Shown piece by piece: positions 1 through 7,919 of a stretch of 64,000 nt of DNA. The stretch is taken from the NCBI GenBank assembly GCA_012516785.1, contig JAAYWH010000096.1, forward strand, positions 41,956 through 105,955, in the 5' to 3' direction. Both the position numbers and the translations under genes were made by a program. The notes under the pieces were generated by a model. The model did no database searches. It was not told the origin of the DNA and saw nothing but the letters and a program-made list of their open reading frames with translations. The stretch is from Methanomicrobiales archaeon. Its GTDB lineage: Archaea; Halobacteriota; Methanomicrobia; Methanomicrobiales; Methanospirillaceae. Position 1 is the stretch's first letter, and each line of letters opens with the position of its first letter.

Positions 1-2
1 AC

Positions 3-713
3 ATCGGGCATATCAAGGAAATGAACCGTTATTTTCAGGCGTACCATTACCTGATTCGTGCCGATGAATACATAGGGCTGACGTATCGCCAGCAATATCA
101 TACCCTCTGGCGATATGCTACTGCTCTGATGGTTCTCGGGGTATCTGAATCGGCAGGGGGGAAGGGGATACATGCACGTATAACCTCTCCCGAACGATGG
201 AGAAAGATAGGCAGTTACCGGAAGCAGAACATGGTTCGTACCGCGATGCTTGCAAAGATTGGCAAATCTCTTCATCTCTCCCAATATACGCTCCGCGATT
301 CCTACCTGACACCGTTTTCCCTCCTGGCCGATCGCGACCCCCTGGAATTCGCCCGGGCGTTCTCTCTTGATGCCGATGAGTTAAACCTCCTGATCCATGA
401 TAAGCCCAGATCACAGAAAGTGGTAAAAAATCTGATAGATGAGGAGCGGGTAAAGGAGAGAGAACGCGTAAAAGCCGGAAAATTGAAGGGAAAAAAAGAG
501 TCTGAACCTTCAGCTGTAGTGGGGAGAAGTGCAGGGCCGCTGCCGATCCCACCCAACGAGCCTGCTCCCGGACAGGATACGAAGGGGCTGCCGAAATCTC
601 CTCTTCCTGGCAGTGAACCCCCCAGTGAAATGCGAAAAGACGGGAAAAATGCATCCGGCGATGAGAAACCGGAGGAAAAACGTACTCAAAAAACTCTCTT
701 TGACGGGTTCTGA
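3..713 (+). CDS. rfcL: Replication factor C large subunit, C-terminal part (gene cut by window edge)
   Basis: The frame is open from the first bases of the window, so this is the 3' end of a longer gene (about 236 codons visible). It matches the C-terminal collar region of the archaeal clamp-loader large subunit, which loads PCNA on primed DNA. The segment starting IGHIKEMNRYFQAYHYL is typical of that collar. A lysine-rich, low-complexity linker (about 150 residues into the visible part) leads to a final QKTLFDGF, a PIP box that would bind PCNA. The last 28 bases overlap the convergent UPF0146 gene. The AAA+ ATPase domain is outside the window. Identification is confident; the start is not visible. 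Confidence 0.9.
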   Translation: MGHIKEMNRYFQAYHYLIRADEYIGLTYRQQYHTLWRYATALMVLGVSESAGGKGIHARITSPERWRKIGSYRKQNMVRTAMLAKIGKSLHLSQYTLRDSYLTPFSLLADRDPLEFARAFSLDADELNLLIHDKPRSQKVVKNLIDEERVKERERVKAGKLKGKKESEPSAVVGRSAGPLPIPPNEPAPGQDTKGLPKSPLPGSEPPSEMRKDGKNASGDEKPEEKRTQKTLFDGF

Positions 714-1108
714 CGTGTATGATACCGGTGAAGGGGAACTCCGCATTCGATTATTTCACCACCCCTGCCATACCCTTCAAATCCAAGATGATAGATGAGG
801 AGATCGACATCGATTCCTTCTGCAAGCCGGATCAGGGGGGGTACCATCTCTTCTCCGGGACGGATCGAATATATCAGATCAATACCTTCATACAGACGGA
901 TATCCGGGGAGAAGATGTCATCAATAAGGAACGGGACATGGGAAGACTGTCGGGGAGGTACAATGTCGGTGCAGAATACGTGAACACCTGATTTACTGAG
1001 TATCTCAGCGGCTGTAAAATTGGATCCTACCCCCACCTCAGCTGCTGAATGGTAACAGGACACAATATAGACCCCGATACAGCGTTCAATATGTTTATCA
1101 GTGCCCAT
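686..1108 (-). CDS. UPF0146 family protein
   Basis: 140 residues. The sequence carries the hallmark of the archaeal UPF0146 family: a short Rossmann-like fold with the conserved IRPGEEMVPPLIRLAE and DLLIYHLGFEGY segments. Members are small archaeal proteins without a proven reaction; a degenerate methyltransferase-like fold has been suggested for related proteins, but I see no clear SAM-binding loop. The ATG at 1108 is only 16 bases from the start chosen for the divergent amzA gene, and the 3' end runs 28 bases into rfcL on the other strand. Family assignment is good, function unknown. Confidence 0.8.
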   Translation of the reverse strand: MGTDKHIERCIGVYIVSCYHSAAEVGVGSNFTAAEILSKSGVHVFCTDIVPPRQSSHVPFLIDDIFSPDIRLYEGIDLIYSIRPGEEMVPPLIRLAEGIDVDLLIYHLGFEGYGRGGEIIECGVPLHRYHTRQNPSKRVF

Positions 1109-1124
1109 TCAGAGTATATTGGTG

Positions 1125-1673
1125 ATGGATCTCCTTATTTTTTGGGATTCCGGAGCACCTGCAGGCCTCGAGCTCCCAGTCATGCGTATGGTATCAGGAG
1201 TGCTTGAAATTCCCACGAGGGTATGTGCAAATCCACTCATCCTGAACGGGTATGTGGGATCCCGTCATCAGACAGATGCCAGTGTCCTTCTGGATACGAT
1301 CGATATGTTCAAGCAACGCCAGGGTATCAGGCACCTTATCCTGGTAGTCACTGGGAACGACATATTTTCCACCGGAACCACTTCATTGTTCGGCCTGGCC
1401 CGTCCTTCTGCAGGGGCAGCAGTCGTGTCCACAGCACGGCTGACCAATGAGTTCTATGGGAGAGACGGTGACGAGGATGACCTTATTGACCGGACAGTAA
1501 AGGAGAGTGCCCATGAGATAGGGCACCTCTTCGGCCTGGATCATTGCATGACGCCGGAATGTATCATGCACAACCCCCTGACCCTTGACGATCTCGAGCG
1601 TAAAAAACGCTGGTTTTGCCCGGAATGTAAGGGTCTCCTCGAAACTGCCAACCTGGTGCATTCCCTCTCTTGA
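1125..1673 (+). CDS. amzA: Archaemetzincin, zinc metalloprotease
   Basis: 182 residues. The diagnostic motif is complete: HEIGHLFGLDHC, then CIM, then CPEC, matching HExxHxxGxxHC(x4)CxM(x17)CxxC of archaemetzincins. The HExxH histidines plus the third His bind catalytic zinc and the four Cys bind a structural zinc. Known family members are aminopeptidase-like, with limited substrates; the in vivo role is unclear. I chose the ATG at 1125 (MDLLIFWDSG) because family members start close to the IFWD strand; in-frame GTG codons at 1101 and 1122 and a TTG at 1119 are alternatives. Divergent from the UPF0146 gene. Confidence 0.88.
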   Translation: MDLLIFWDSGAPAGLELPVMRMVSGVLEIPTRVCANPLILNGYVGSRHQTDASVLLDTIDMFKQRQGIRHLILVVTGNDIFSTGTTSLFGLARPSAGAAVVSTARLTNEFYGRDGDEDDLIDRTVKESAHEIGHLFGLDHCMTPECIMHNPLTLDDLERKKRWFCPECKGLLETANLVHSLS

Positions 1674-2108
1674 ATCCTTCCTCTCCTTCCTCCCCTCACC
1701 CTATTCCCTCCCTGGAACCAGCTGGCAATATGAGCACCAGATACCCGGAGCTATTGAGATTACGTACGGAACATCAGGCGATACCTCATCATTTCCCCGA
1801 AAGGCTACGTCAGGGATCCCTTCTCACGGAATCGGGGGATATTTAAAAACAGAATCAGGTAGCCTTAATGGATATCTGAAGGATTGACAGGGATTTGGAG
1901 AATTACAGAAGTCCCCTGAGGGAGATACACAAGAGATGATAATGCCGGAGGCATTTTCATTGGTACCGCCTATGAGCCCCGATGTCGGGATGCGGGCATA
2001 ATTTATGAAAATCACGAAGTGACTGTCATTCGAACAATCCATGAACGTCGTTCATTCGAGCAGAAAGTGTGAAAATGCCTGAGGCATTTTCATTGTAAAA
2101 AAGGTGTT
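1674..2108. other. 435-bp non-coding region between convergent amzA and rpl12
   Basis: No credible gene is seen. The stretch contains two related palindromes (about 1941-1958 and 2071-2091) built on AATGCC/GGCATT, both followed by TTCATTG on the plus strand, and a perfect 15-base inverted repeat at 2041-2055 (ATGAACGtCGTTCAT). A TATTTAAAAA stretch lies at 1840-1849. These may be termination or regulatory elements of the convergent transcripts. Confidence 0.6.
2070..2107 (-). terminator. Probable terminator of the ribosomal stalk operon
   Basis: Reading the minus strand past the rpl12 stop codon there is first a run of six T (2098-2103) and then a near-perfect stem (GAAAATGCC, 3-base loop, GGCATTTTC). 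Archaeal transcription usually ends on T-runs; the stem may add to this. Confidence 0.5.
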
Positions 2109-2429
2109 TCAGCCGAACAGGGCACCGAGCCCTGCCATGCCGCTCTCTTCTTCTTCCTTCTTGTCTTCCGGAGCCGGGGCTGCGGCAGCCTGTGCAGTTG
2201 CAGCAGGAGCGGCTGCAGCAGCAGCCGGAGCCGCTGCAACAGCTACCGGGGCAACGGCAGCCTTGCTGATAGCCTCTTCGATATTCACTCCATCGAGGGC
2301 TGCTACCAGGGCCTTGATTCGGGCGTCGTCAACAGCGATACCGGCAGCGGTAAGGACCGCTTTTATACTCTCTTCCTTGATCGGCTTTCCTGCCTTGTGC
2401 AGGAGAAGCGCTGCGTAGATATATTCCAT
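2109..2429 (-). CDS. rpl12: Large ribosomal subunit protein P1 / L12
   Basis: 106 residues. N-terminal dimerisation domain begins [17 protein letters not shown], followed by an Ala/Pro hinge (about 62-88) and the acidic tail [19 protein letters not shown] that recruits translation factors in archaea. It forms dimers on L10 in the ribosomal stalk. GGTGAT five bases before the ATG is a good ribosome-binding site. Last gene of the L11-L1-L10-L12 unit. The long alanine-rich open frame on the opposite strand is a shadow of the hinge. Confidence 0.97.
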   Translation of the reverse strand: MEYIYAALLLHKAGKPIKEESIKAVLTAAGIAVDDARIKALVAALDGVNIEEAISKAAVAPVAVAAAPAAAAAAPAATAQAAAAPAPEDKKEEEESGMAGLGALFG

Positions 2430-2454
2430 CTTTTATCACCTACTCTCGAATTGT

Positions 2455-3309
2455 TCAGGATCCCCCTACCAGAGTCTGGAGGGCGGCACTTTCCCTGTGC
2501 GCTTTTCCAATGATACCATCAATCACGTCTTTTTCGTAGACGCTTGCCTCAACCGCAAGCCCCCGGGCTTCCCTGACAGCCCGGCCAATGATCGGTGCCA
2601 TGGTCTCCTTTGTGGGAATCACGGCATTGACCGACAGGTTGAAAGCCTGCTGTCCTGCAAGGGCGATCTGCCCGATGATCATATCCTCATCAATCGCAAG
2701 AACTGACGGTTCGTACACACTGCCTTCAAAGAATGCAGCCTGCAGAATCAGCCCGACGTCCATCGGTTTGACATCGAGTTTGGATAAGACATCAGCGAGC
2801 TTGGCACTGATCACCTCACCTTTCCGCACGACCGTTTTGGTCTCGCGGATCTTCACCTTGCCGGCTTCGATTGCTGCCGGAATACCCGCCTGTTGCAGCT
2901 CGCCAACGATCGGTCCAGGCCTGAAACTGGTCGGTCCCTTCTCAACAATGATATCTTCAGGAGCCTTCTCGCCAGGCTTTGCCGCCATCTTGGTTTTCGT
3001 CTTTTCGAGCTTCTTGAACAACTTGAACGGATTTTCATTGGTGAAGATGATTGCAGAATGTCCGGAGATAAAATCCCCAAGGGCTTTTACATCCCCGCCC
3101 ATCTCCTGGAATGCGTGCTCGATCAGGGTGTTCCTGGTCATTTTGAGCTTTGCTGATCCTTTCAGATTTCGCCGAATCTGCTGGAGCTGGGATGCGGGTA
3201 TACCATACATATCGACAAGACCTGTCAGTGCGTACTTCCCAATATCGGCCTTTATCTCTTCGACCTCTTTCCGCTTCCATGCCGGAAGGTGATGGGTGTA
3301 CAGCGCCAT
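2455..3309 (-). CDS. rpl10: Large ribosomal subunit protein L10 / P0
   Basis: 284 residues. The start MALYTHHLPAWKRKEVEEI and the RNA-binding domain TRNTLIEHAF are typical of archaeal P0, which binds 23S rRNA and carries L12 dimers on a C-terminal spine. The protein ends soon after the helical spine (HRESAALQTLVGGS) and has no acidic GLGALFG tail, whereas many archaeal P0 proteins are about 330-350 residues and end like L12. Its ATG overlaps the TAA of rpl1 by one base (TAATG), so translation is coupled. Confidence 0.96.
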   Translation of the reverse strand: MALYTHHLPAWKRKEVEEIKADIGKYALTGLVDMYGIPASQLQQIRRNLKGSAKLKMTRNTLIEHAFQEMGGDVKALGDFISGHSAIIFTNENPFKLFKKLEKTKTKMAAKPGEKAPEDIIVEKGPTSFRPGPIVGELQQAGIPAAIEAGKVKIRETKTVVRKGEVISAKLADVLSKLDVKPMDVGLILQAAFFEGSVYEPSVLAIDEDMIIGQIALAGQQAFNLSVNAVIPTKETMAPIIGRAVREARGLAVEASVYEKDVIDGIIGKAHRESAALQTLVGGS

Positions 3310-3953
3310 TATAACAGCCTCTCCGCAGGACCCATGGTGGTCTTGACAAAGACCGACCTGATGTTCATCGATCCCTGCTCGAGCACTCCCTCGATTTTCT
3401 TCAGGACCGCATCGATATTTTCTGCAATCTGTTCAGGGGGCATCTGCGTCGACCCGACTTTCACATGGAACGTCTTTTTATCTTTCGTTCGTACCTTTAC
3501 AGATTTCCGAAGACGTTCCACCATCGGCCTAATGTCGGTTCCGCCAGGGATTGGGGTCGGCATCCGGCCTCTTGGCCCGAGACGGGGTCCAAGGAATCGG
3601 CCGACCTGTGGCATAACCCCGGTATCTGCAAGGAAGAAGCGGTACTTTCCTGCAACCTGCCTTGCTTCACGTGGTTCGCCTCCAAGGCGTTCGATCTCTT
3701 CCGGGCCGATGATCAGGTCCACTCCTGCTTCGCGTGCCTGAGTGGTTATGTCACCCTTGCCAAGAACCGCAATCCCCACGGTCTTTCCCGTGCCATGGGG
3801 AAGAAGAATCGTCTCATCGATACGGTTCTTCGGCTGCGCCATATCGATATTCTTGAGATTGATGGTGATATCCACACTCTCAGAGAACTTCCGTTCCGGC
3901 GCCTTTTCAATGGCCGCTTTTACGGCCTCCAAAATTCTGGCCCTTTCTACCAT
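3309..3953 (-). CDS. rpl1: Large ribosomal subunit protein L1
   Basis: 214 residues, normal archaeal length. Domain I starts MVERARILEAVKAAIEKAPERKFSESVDITINLK; the GRxLGPRLGPRGRMPTPIP segment is the L1 signature. It binds the L1 stalk of 23S rRNA and, in studied methanogens, represses its own mRNA by binding a site resembling the rRNA target. TGGAGG seven bases before the ATG gives a strong start. 58 bases separate it from rpl11 upstream. Confidence 0.97.
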   Translation of the reverse strand: MVERARILEAVKAAIEKAPERKFSESVDITINLKNIDMAQPKNRIDETILLPHGTGKTVGIAVLGKGDITTQAREAGVDLIIGPEEIERLGGEPREARQVAGKYRFFLADTGVMPQVGRFLGPRLGPRGRMPTPIPGGTDIRPMVERLRKSVKVRTKDKKTFHVKVGSTQMPPEQIAENIDAVLKKIEGVLEQGSMNIRSVFVKTTMGPAERLL

Positions 3954-4011
3954 ATGGTTCCTCCATAGTCCTCGACCACTTGTGATCTTCTATGGGTTGT
4001 AAGCCAATTCG

Positions 4012-4488
4012 TTACTGAGCAAGAACCGAGTCATACGTTCCGGCATCAATCGCCGCAAGAATCTCCTTGGGGCGTTTGCCTTCAACGTTCACACCCATCG
4101 AAACACAGGTTCCGACAACTTCCTTGACCGCATTCTTGAGATCGTAAGAGAGCATGTCGCCTGCTTTCATCCGGGCGATTCTGACCGCGGCCTGCATCGG
4201 CAAGTCGCCAACCACTTTCAGGTTGGGTTCGGGGGATCCTTTCTCGATATGAACCTCTTTTTTGATGAGAGCCGTCGTGGGCGGAATTCCCACGGTGACC
4301 GTGAAGTTCTTCTTGTCATCGACTTCGATCTTCACCGGCACCTGCATGCCGTTGAATTCAGAGGTCTTCTTGTTGATCTCATCGACAACTGCCTTCACGT
4401 TAATACCGAGTGGTCCGAGTGCGGGTCCGATCGGCGGACCTGCGGTCGCCTTGCCTCCGGATACTAATACCTCGACCACGTCTGCCAT
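4012..4488 (-). CDS. rpl11: Large ribosomal subunit protein L11
   Basis: 158 residues. The N-terminal [27 protein letters not shown] block is invariant for L11, which binds the GTPase-associated centre of 23S rRNA. First gene of the L11-L1-L10-L12 unit; a 99-bp gap with its own TATA-like sequence and a perfect palindrome lies upstream. GGTGAT precedes the ATG. Confidence 0.97.
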   Translation of the reverse strand: MADVVEVLVSGGKATAGPPIGPALGPLGINVKAVVDEINKKTSEFNGMQVPVKIEVDDKKNFTVTVGIPPTTALIKKEVHIEKGSPEPNLKVVGDLPMQAAVRIARMKAGDMLSYDLKNAVKEVVGTCVSMGVNVEGKRPKEILAAIDAGTYDSVLAQ

Positions 4489-4587
4489 GGTATCACCATG
4501 CTGTCCCGCTGAAACGGTTTCAGCGTGGGTTAAAAAAGTTATACTCGTGAAGACTTAAAGGTTATAGCCTTAAGATGATGGGAGGAT
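4489..4587 (-). promoter_or_regulatory. Promoter and palindromic leader of the L11-L1-L10-L12 unit
   Basis: On the minus strand the gap reads GAGTATAACTTTTTTAA (about 4528-4546), an AT-rich TATA-like block, followed about 10 bases on by the perfect inverted repeat GCTGAAACcGTTTCAGC (4508-4524) and then 20 bases to the rpl11 start. A TATA here would place the transcription start close to or inside the palindrome, so it could be an operator or a hairpin at the mRNA 5' end. No experimental support in hand. Confidence 0.5.
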
Positions 4588-5061
4588 CTATGCACTTTCC
4601 CCGCGGTCGACCACGCGGACATTGTCCCCTCTGACCGTGATGGGGATGGGCAGAACACTTTCGTAGAGCTCGACCGTGATCTCTTCTTTGCCGGCATCTA
4701 TTCGTTTTACGACTGCCTTCTCACCTTTGAAGGGTCCAGCGATGAGCTCAACAATGGTCCCTTCAGAGATACCGCTGACTACTGGTTTCGGTACGAGGAA
4801 GTGCGCAACCTCCTCAAATGTCGTCTCACCCCTCACCACAGTGCGCGCATGAGCAACCTTCTCTGCCAGCTGTTCGATCCGTGCAAGACTTTCAGGAGTC
4901 TCGACAAGTACATATCCCTTCAACTCATCAGGAACGATAATGGCAGTGACCTTCACATCAGTCGCCCCAGTATCAATGGCTTTCCTGATATTGTCGGCGA
5001 CCGTGCGTTCCTGCTTGGATGTGGTCTTGATGGCAAAAATACGGTTGGTGTACTCTTCCAT
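4588..5061 (-). CDS. spt5: Transcription elongation factor Spt5 (archaeal NusG)
   Basis: 157 residues. NGN domain (about 1-85, beginning RIFAIKTTSKQERTVADNI and containing DELKGYVLVE) plus one KOW domain (about 98-150, AGPFKGEKAVVKRID). With Spt4 it binds the RNA polymerase clamp and increases processivity. It follows secE by 5 bases, the conserved secE-spt5-rpl11 order of archaea and bacteria. Confidence 0.96.
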   Translation of the reverse strand: MEEYTNRIFAIKTTSKQERTVADNIRKAIDTGATDVKVTAIIVPDELKGYVLVETPESLARIEQLAEKVAHARTVVRGETTFEEVAHFLVPKPVVSGISEGTIVELIAGPFKGEKAVVKRIDAGKEEITVELYESVLPIPITVRGDNVRVVDRGESA

Positions 5062-5066
5062 AGCAA

Positions 5067-5261
5067 TCAGGACAGAGGGATCATGCCGATATAGATCAGA
5101 AATCCAATAAGACCGACGATCAGAACACCAGCGGCCGCAACCAGTGCAATCTTCCTGAACTCCTCTTTCGTCGGGGTTCTCGCCAGCTTGAGGATCCGCC
5201 AGTACTTCCTGAACAGTTCCTCATTCACGTCAAATTTTATGTCGGGCTTTGCTATTTCCAT
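5067..5261 (-). CDS. secE: Protein translocase SecE / Sec61-gamma subunit
   Basis: 64 residues. Amphipathic N-terminal helix (FRKYWRILKLARTPTKEEF) followed by one transmembrane helix (VAAAGVLIVGLIGFLIYIGMI), the single-pass layout of archaeal SecE. It clamps SecY in the membrane channel. Sits between ftsZ (6-base gap) and spt5. AGTGAT before the ATG serves as ribosome-binding site. Confidence 0.94.
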   Translation of the reverse strand: MEIAKPDIKFDVNEELFRKYWRILKLARTPTKEEFRKIALVAAAGVLIVGLIGFLIYIGMIPLS

Positions 5262-5267
5262 GGGGTA

Positions 5268-6359
5268 TCACTTCAGAAAGTCGATTTCAAACTGCTTCTG
5301 AACTTTGGGGGTTATCTTCTCGTTTCTCCCATATATTTGTGGCGACCGTACACCGGTTACTACCAGCATGGTCCTCATCTTGCTCTGCATAGAAGGATCA
5401 ACCTGAGCCCCCCAGATAATACGCGCGCCCGGATCGATACGATCGTACACTTCCTGGATGACTCCTTCAGCCTCTGACATGGTCATATCAGGCCCTCCAA
5501 TCACGTTCACGAGCGCAGCGGTGGCACCCGAGATATCGACATCAAGCAGGGGAGAGCGGATAGCCTTTTTCACCGAATCTGCTGCTTTATCTTCGCTGTC
5601 ACTCTCCCCCACCCCGATCATGGCCACTCCGCCCCGTTCCATTACAGTACGGACATCAGCAAAATCAAGGTTCACAAGCCCGGGCATGGTGATAAGTTCC
5701 GTGATCCCTTTCACTGCACGCATCAGGACTTCATCAGCAACTTTAAAAGCGGCATACAGGGGGAGGCGTGGGACGACTTCCAGAAGCCGGTCATTCGGCA
5801 CGACGATAACGGTATCGGCCACATCGCGCAGTCGTTCGAGACCTGCTTCAGCATTTTCCATCCGGATCGCCCCCTCAGCCGTGAAAGGAAGGGTTACCAC
5901 CGCAATGGTGAGCGCTCCCTCATCCCTTGCAGCCTTGGCAACGATCGGGGCAGCGCCCGTTCCCGTGCCACCCCCAAGTCCTACCGTGATGAAGACCATG
6001 TCGCTGCCTGATACAATTTTCTTTATATCCTGTTCATTCTCGAGCGCTGCCTCCTCTCCGATCTGGGGGATGGATCCGGCACCGAGGCCCCTTGTTCGTT
6101 GCCTTCCAATGAGGATCCGGTGATCCGCAAGAGTCCTTGCAAGGTGCTGGGCATCGGTGTTCATTGCAATCAGGCTTGCCCCGTGGATACCCTCCTCCTT
6201 CATCCTTGTGATGGTATTTGACCCGCTCCCTCCGCAACCGATGACCGTAATCTCGGTTTTGAGCTCTTTTAGAATCTGGTCAAGTTCCTCATTTTCAGAA
6301 AGGACTTTTGCAGGCTCAGTACTCACCTTGGTCAAAGCTTCTTCGACGATCGATCTCAT
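5268..6359 (-). CDS. ftsZ: Cell division GTPase FtsZ
   Basis: 363 residues from the ATG at 6359. GTP-binding motifs are at about 41-49 (GCGGSGSNT) and 129-138 ([10 protein letters not shown], the tubulin signature); the T7 region and the short variable tail follow. It polymerises at midcell to form the division ring. The start is fixed by GGAGAG eight bases upstream and by an ATGA overlap with the dtdA stop codon; a further upstream in-frame ATG at 6392 would lie deep inside dtdA and is less likely. A C-terminal bacterial-type FtsA-binding peptide is not evident. Confidence 0.97.
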   Translation of the reverse strand: MRSIVEEALTKVSTEPAKVLSENEELDQILKELKTEITVIGCGGSGSNTITRMKEEGIHGASLIAMNTDAQHLARTLADHRILIGRQRTRGLGAGSIPQIGEEAALENEQDIKKIVSGSDMVFITVGLGGGTGTGAAPIVAKAARDEGALTIAVVTLPFTAEGAIRMENAEAGLERLRDVADTVIVVPNDRLLEVVPRLPLYAAFKVADEVLMRAVKGITELITMPGLVNLDFADVRTVMERGGVAMIGVGESDSEDKAADSVKKAIRSPLLDVDISGATAALVNVIGGPDMTMSEAEGVIQEVYDRIDPGARIIWGAQVDPSMQSKMRTMLVVTGVRSPQIYGRNEKITPKVQKQFEIDFLK

Positions 6360-7675
6360 ATCAGTCTCTCCAATCCCGGGATTCGGATGCATGTTGTTGT
6401 CCTGGTTTGAACCATGTCCGATGTGATTTCACGGCCGTTGATTCGCACTGTTCTGCCATTCAGCAGTTCTCCGTACAAGGGGCCCTTTGGGATGCCCAGA
6501 ATGCGCGCTTTTTCCGGGTCAAACCGTGTCCTGCTGATGATCAGCTGATCCCCGTCAACCGCCGTGGTTTCTCCACTACATATCAGTGTAACGCATAAGC
6601 TTATTAAATCATGTAGTATTCGCTCCGTGTTCTCCTCCGTTGTTATGAATATCGGCAACACTGCAGATCCTTTTGACGAGAGGATGGCCACCGGAAGATT
6701 TCCTGCTCCCTCTTTCAGACCAGTGGGATTGATCCGGATTGTTTCATAAAAAAGATCCTCCGGGAGTCTGATAACGTTCGGTATCCCGTCTTTTAAACGG
6801 GGAGAGATATCAATCCAGGCCCTGGGAGATATTTCCTCTGCCACTCGCTGGATCTCTTCCCAGGTAAACCAGGAAATATCTCGTAACTGGAGGAGCTGAC
6901 GTTCTGAAAGGCGGGGAATACCAAGATTCGCTAGCACAATCGAGAGATGGTGCATTCCGGAAGGATCGACGGCTTTTTTATCGATATACACGGCTTTTGC
7001 CTGGCTTTTCTCTATGAGGCCAGCAATCATTGAAGGATCGAGGCACTGAACATACCTGCTGTGAACGATATGGCCAAACGCCGTTCTGGACTGGAGGGCA
7101 ATCTCTGTCTCTCTGCGTGCATAATGAGAGCCGCCAAGCCCTAATACGTTTATCGTCTCATGCGGATATGCCTCCAGGACACTCCGAGCTACCGCATACC
7201 CAGCCCTCATATCGGTCCATTCCTTCTCCGTACTCCCTATCTCAACAAAGAACGAAGGTGTCGCCAGCTCAGTCGGGCCATGGTGGGTAACTTCGTATGT
7301 GATGTAGTATCCTTCAGGGGCATTTTTCTTCAGATTGCCGAGCACGGCATGCATCCATTCAGGTGAAGCAACAGCAAGTGACTTGGCGAACCCGCCGAGG
7401 CCGGCATCCGCGATATTCCCGGTGACATGCACGGTCAGGACTGGGCGGGGATGTTCTGATGAATGCCTGGAGAGGAATATGATGAGATCACAATCAAGGT
7501 CCCTGTCAAGATGGTCAAGGCAGATCAGGCGGGAATTTGATTCATGAATAATCAAATCATGCTCTTCTAGCGGATAAGGGCGCTTATGACCAGCCTCTGT
7601 CAGTAAATCTTCCAGGCAAGTCTGAATTGTCGTTCCCGCGGGATCGAGTCGGGAATGGACGAGCGCTATCTTCAG
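6356..7675 (-). CDS. dtdA: D-aminoacyl-tRNA deacylase, archaeal type (DTD2), apparent CTG start
   Basis: 439 residues if begun at 7675. The body matches archaeal/plant DtdA (GEK1-like), which hydrolyses D-amino acids from tRNA: blocks [31 protein letters not shown] and [14 protein letters not shown] are characteristic. The family N-terminus [17 protein letters not shown] is encoded in frame, but between the upstream in-frame TAA (7690-7688) and TTG 7555 there is no ATG, GTG or TTG. A CTG at 7675 lies six bases behind GGAGG (7686-7682), which is ideal spacing. The alternative TTG at 7555 would remove 40 conserved residues. The stop overlaps the ftsZ start as ATGA. Confidence 0.85.
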   Translation of the reverse strand: MKIALVHSRLDPAGTTIQTCLEDLLTEAGHKRPYPLEEHDLIIHESNSRLICLDHLDRDLDCDLIIFLSRHSSEHPRPVLTVHVTGNIADAGLGGFAKSLAVASPEWMHAVLGNLKKNAPEGYYITYEVTHHGPTELATPSFFVEIGSTEKEWTDMRAGYAVARSVLEAYPHETINVLGLGGSHYARRETEIALQSRTAFGHIVHSRYVQCLDPSMIAGLIEKSQAKAVYIDKKAVDPSGMHHLSIVLANLGIPRLSERQLLQLRDISWFTWEEIQRVAEEISPRAWIDISPRLKDGIPNVIRLPEDLFYETIRINPTGLKEGAGNLPVAILSSKGSAVLPIFITTEENTERILHDLISLCVTLICSGETTAVDGDQLIISRTRFDPEKARILGIPKGPLYGELLNGRTVRINGREITSDMVQTRTTTCIRIPGLERLI

Positions 7676-7742
7676 AAGACACCTCCTTTACAAGAGACAG
7701 ACATGGTAAACCCTATTTCTTTGGAAACATACTATTGTTACT

Positions 7743-7919
7743 ATGGACGAAGAGAAAATACGGTCAATTTTCGAGAGAGAGGGGATCGACAAGGAGATTA
7801 AATGCCCGGAAGCATTTGCTATTTCTGAAAAATACGGGGTCTCCAAGACCGACATTGCACGGTTCTGCAACACTCACGGAATAAAAATCCGGGCCTGCCA
7901 GCTGGGCTGCTTCAAATGA
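7743..7919 (+). CDS. Small HTH-like protein coupled to moeA (58 aa)
   Basis: 58 residues, too short to be called by most gene finders. The middle (ISEKYGVSKTDIARFCNTHGIKI) looks like a helix-turn-helix, and the end RACQLGCFK holds two of the four cysteines. The stop overlaps the moeA start as ATGA, which argues that it is translated and functions with moeA. No Shine-Dalgarno precedes the ATG; a T/A-rich element near 7712-7720 would fit a leaderless transcript. It is divergent from dtdA. It might be a molybdate/tungstate or cofactor-responsive regulator, but that is inference from position only. I do not recognise a named family. Confidence 0.65.
   Translation: MDEEKIRSIFEREGIDKEIKCPEAFAISEKYGVSKTDIARFCNTHGIKIRACQLGCFK

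Noticed and set aside
2104..2418. 104-codon alanine-rich open frame on the plus strand
   Set aside because: Antisense shadow of the L12 alanine hinge; the minus-strand L12 is certain.
2588..3292. 234-codon open frame opposite rpl10
   Set aside because: Shadow of L10; composition is unnatural (Ser/Pro/Arg-rich).
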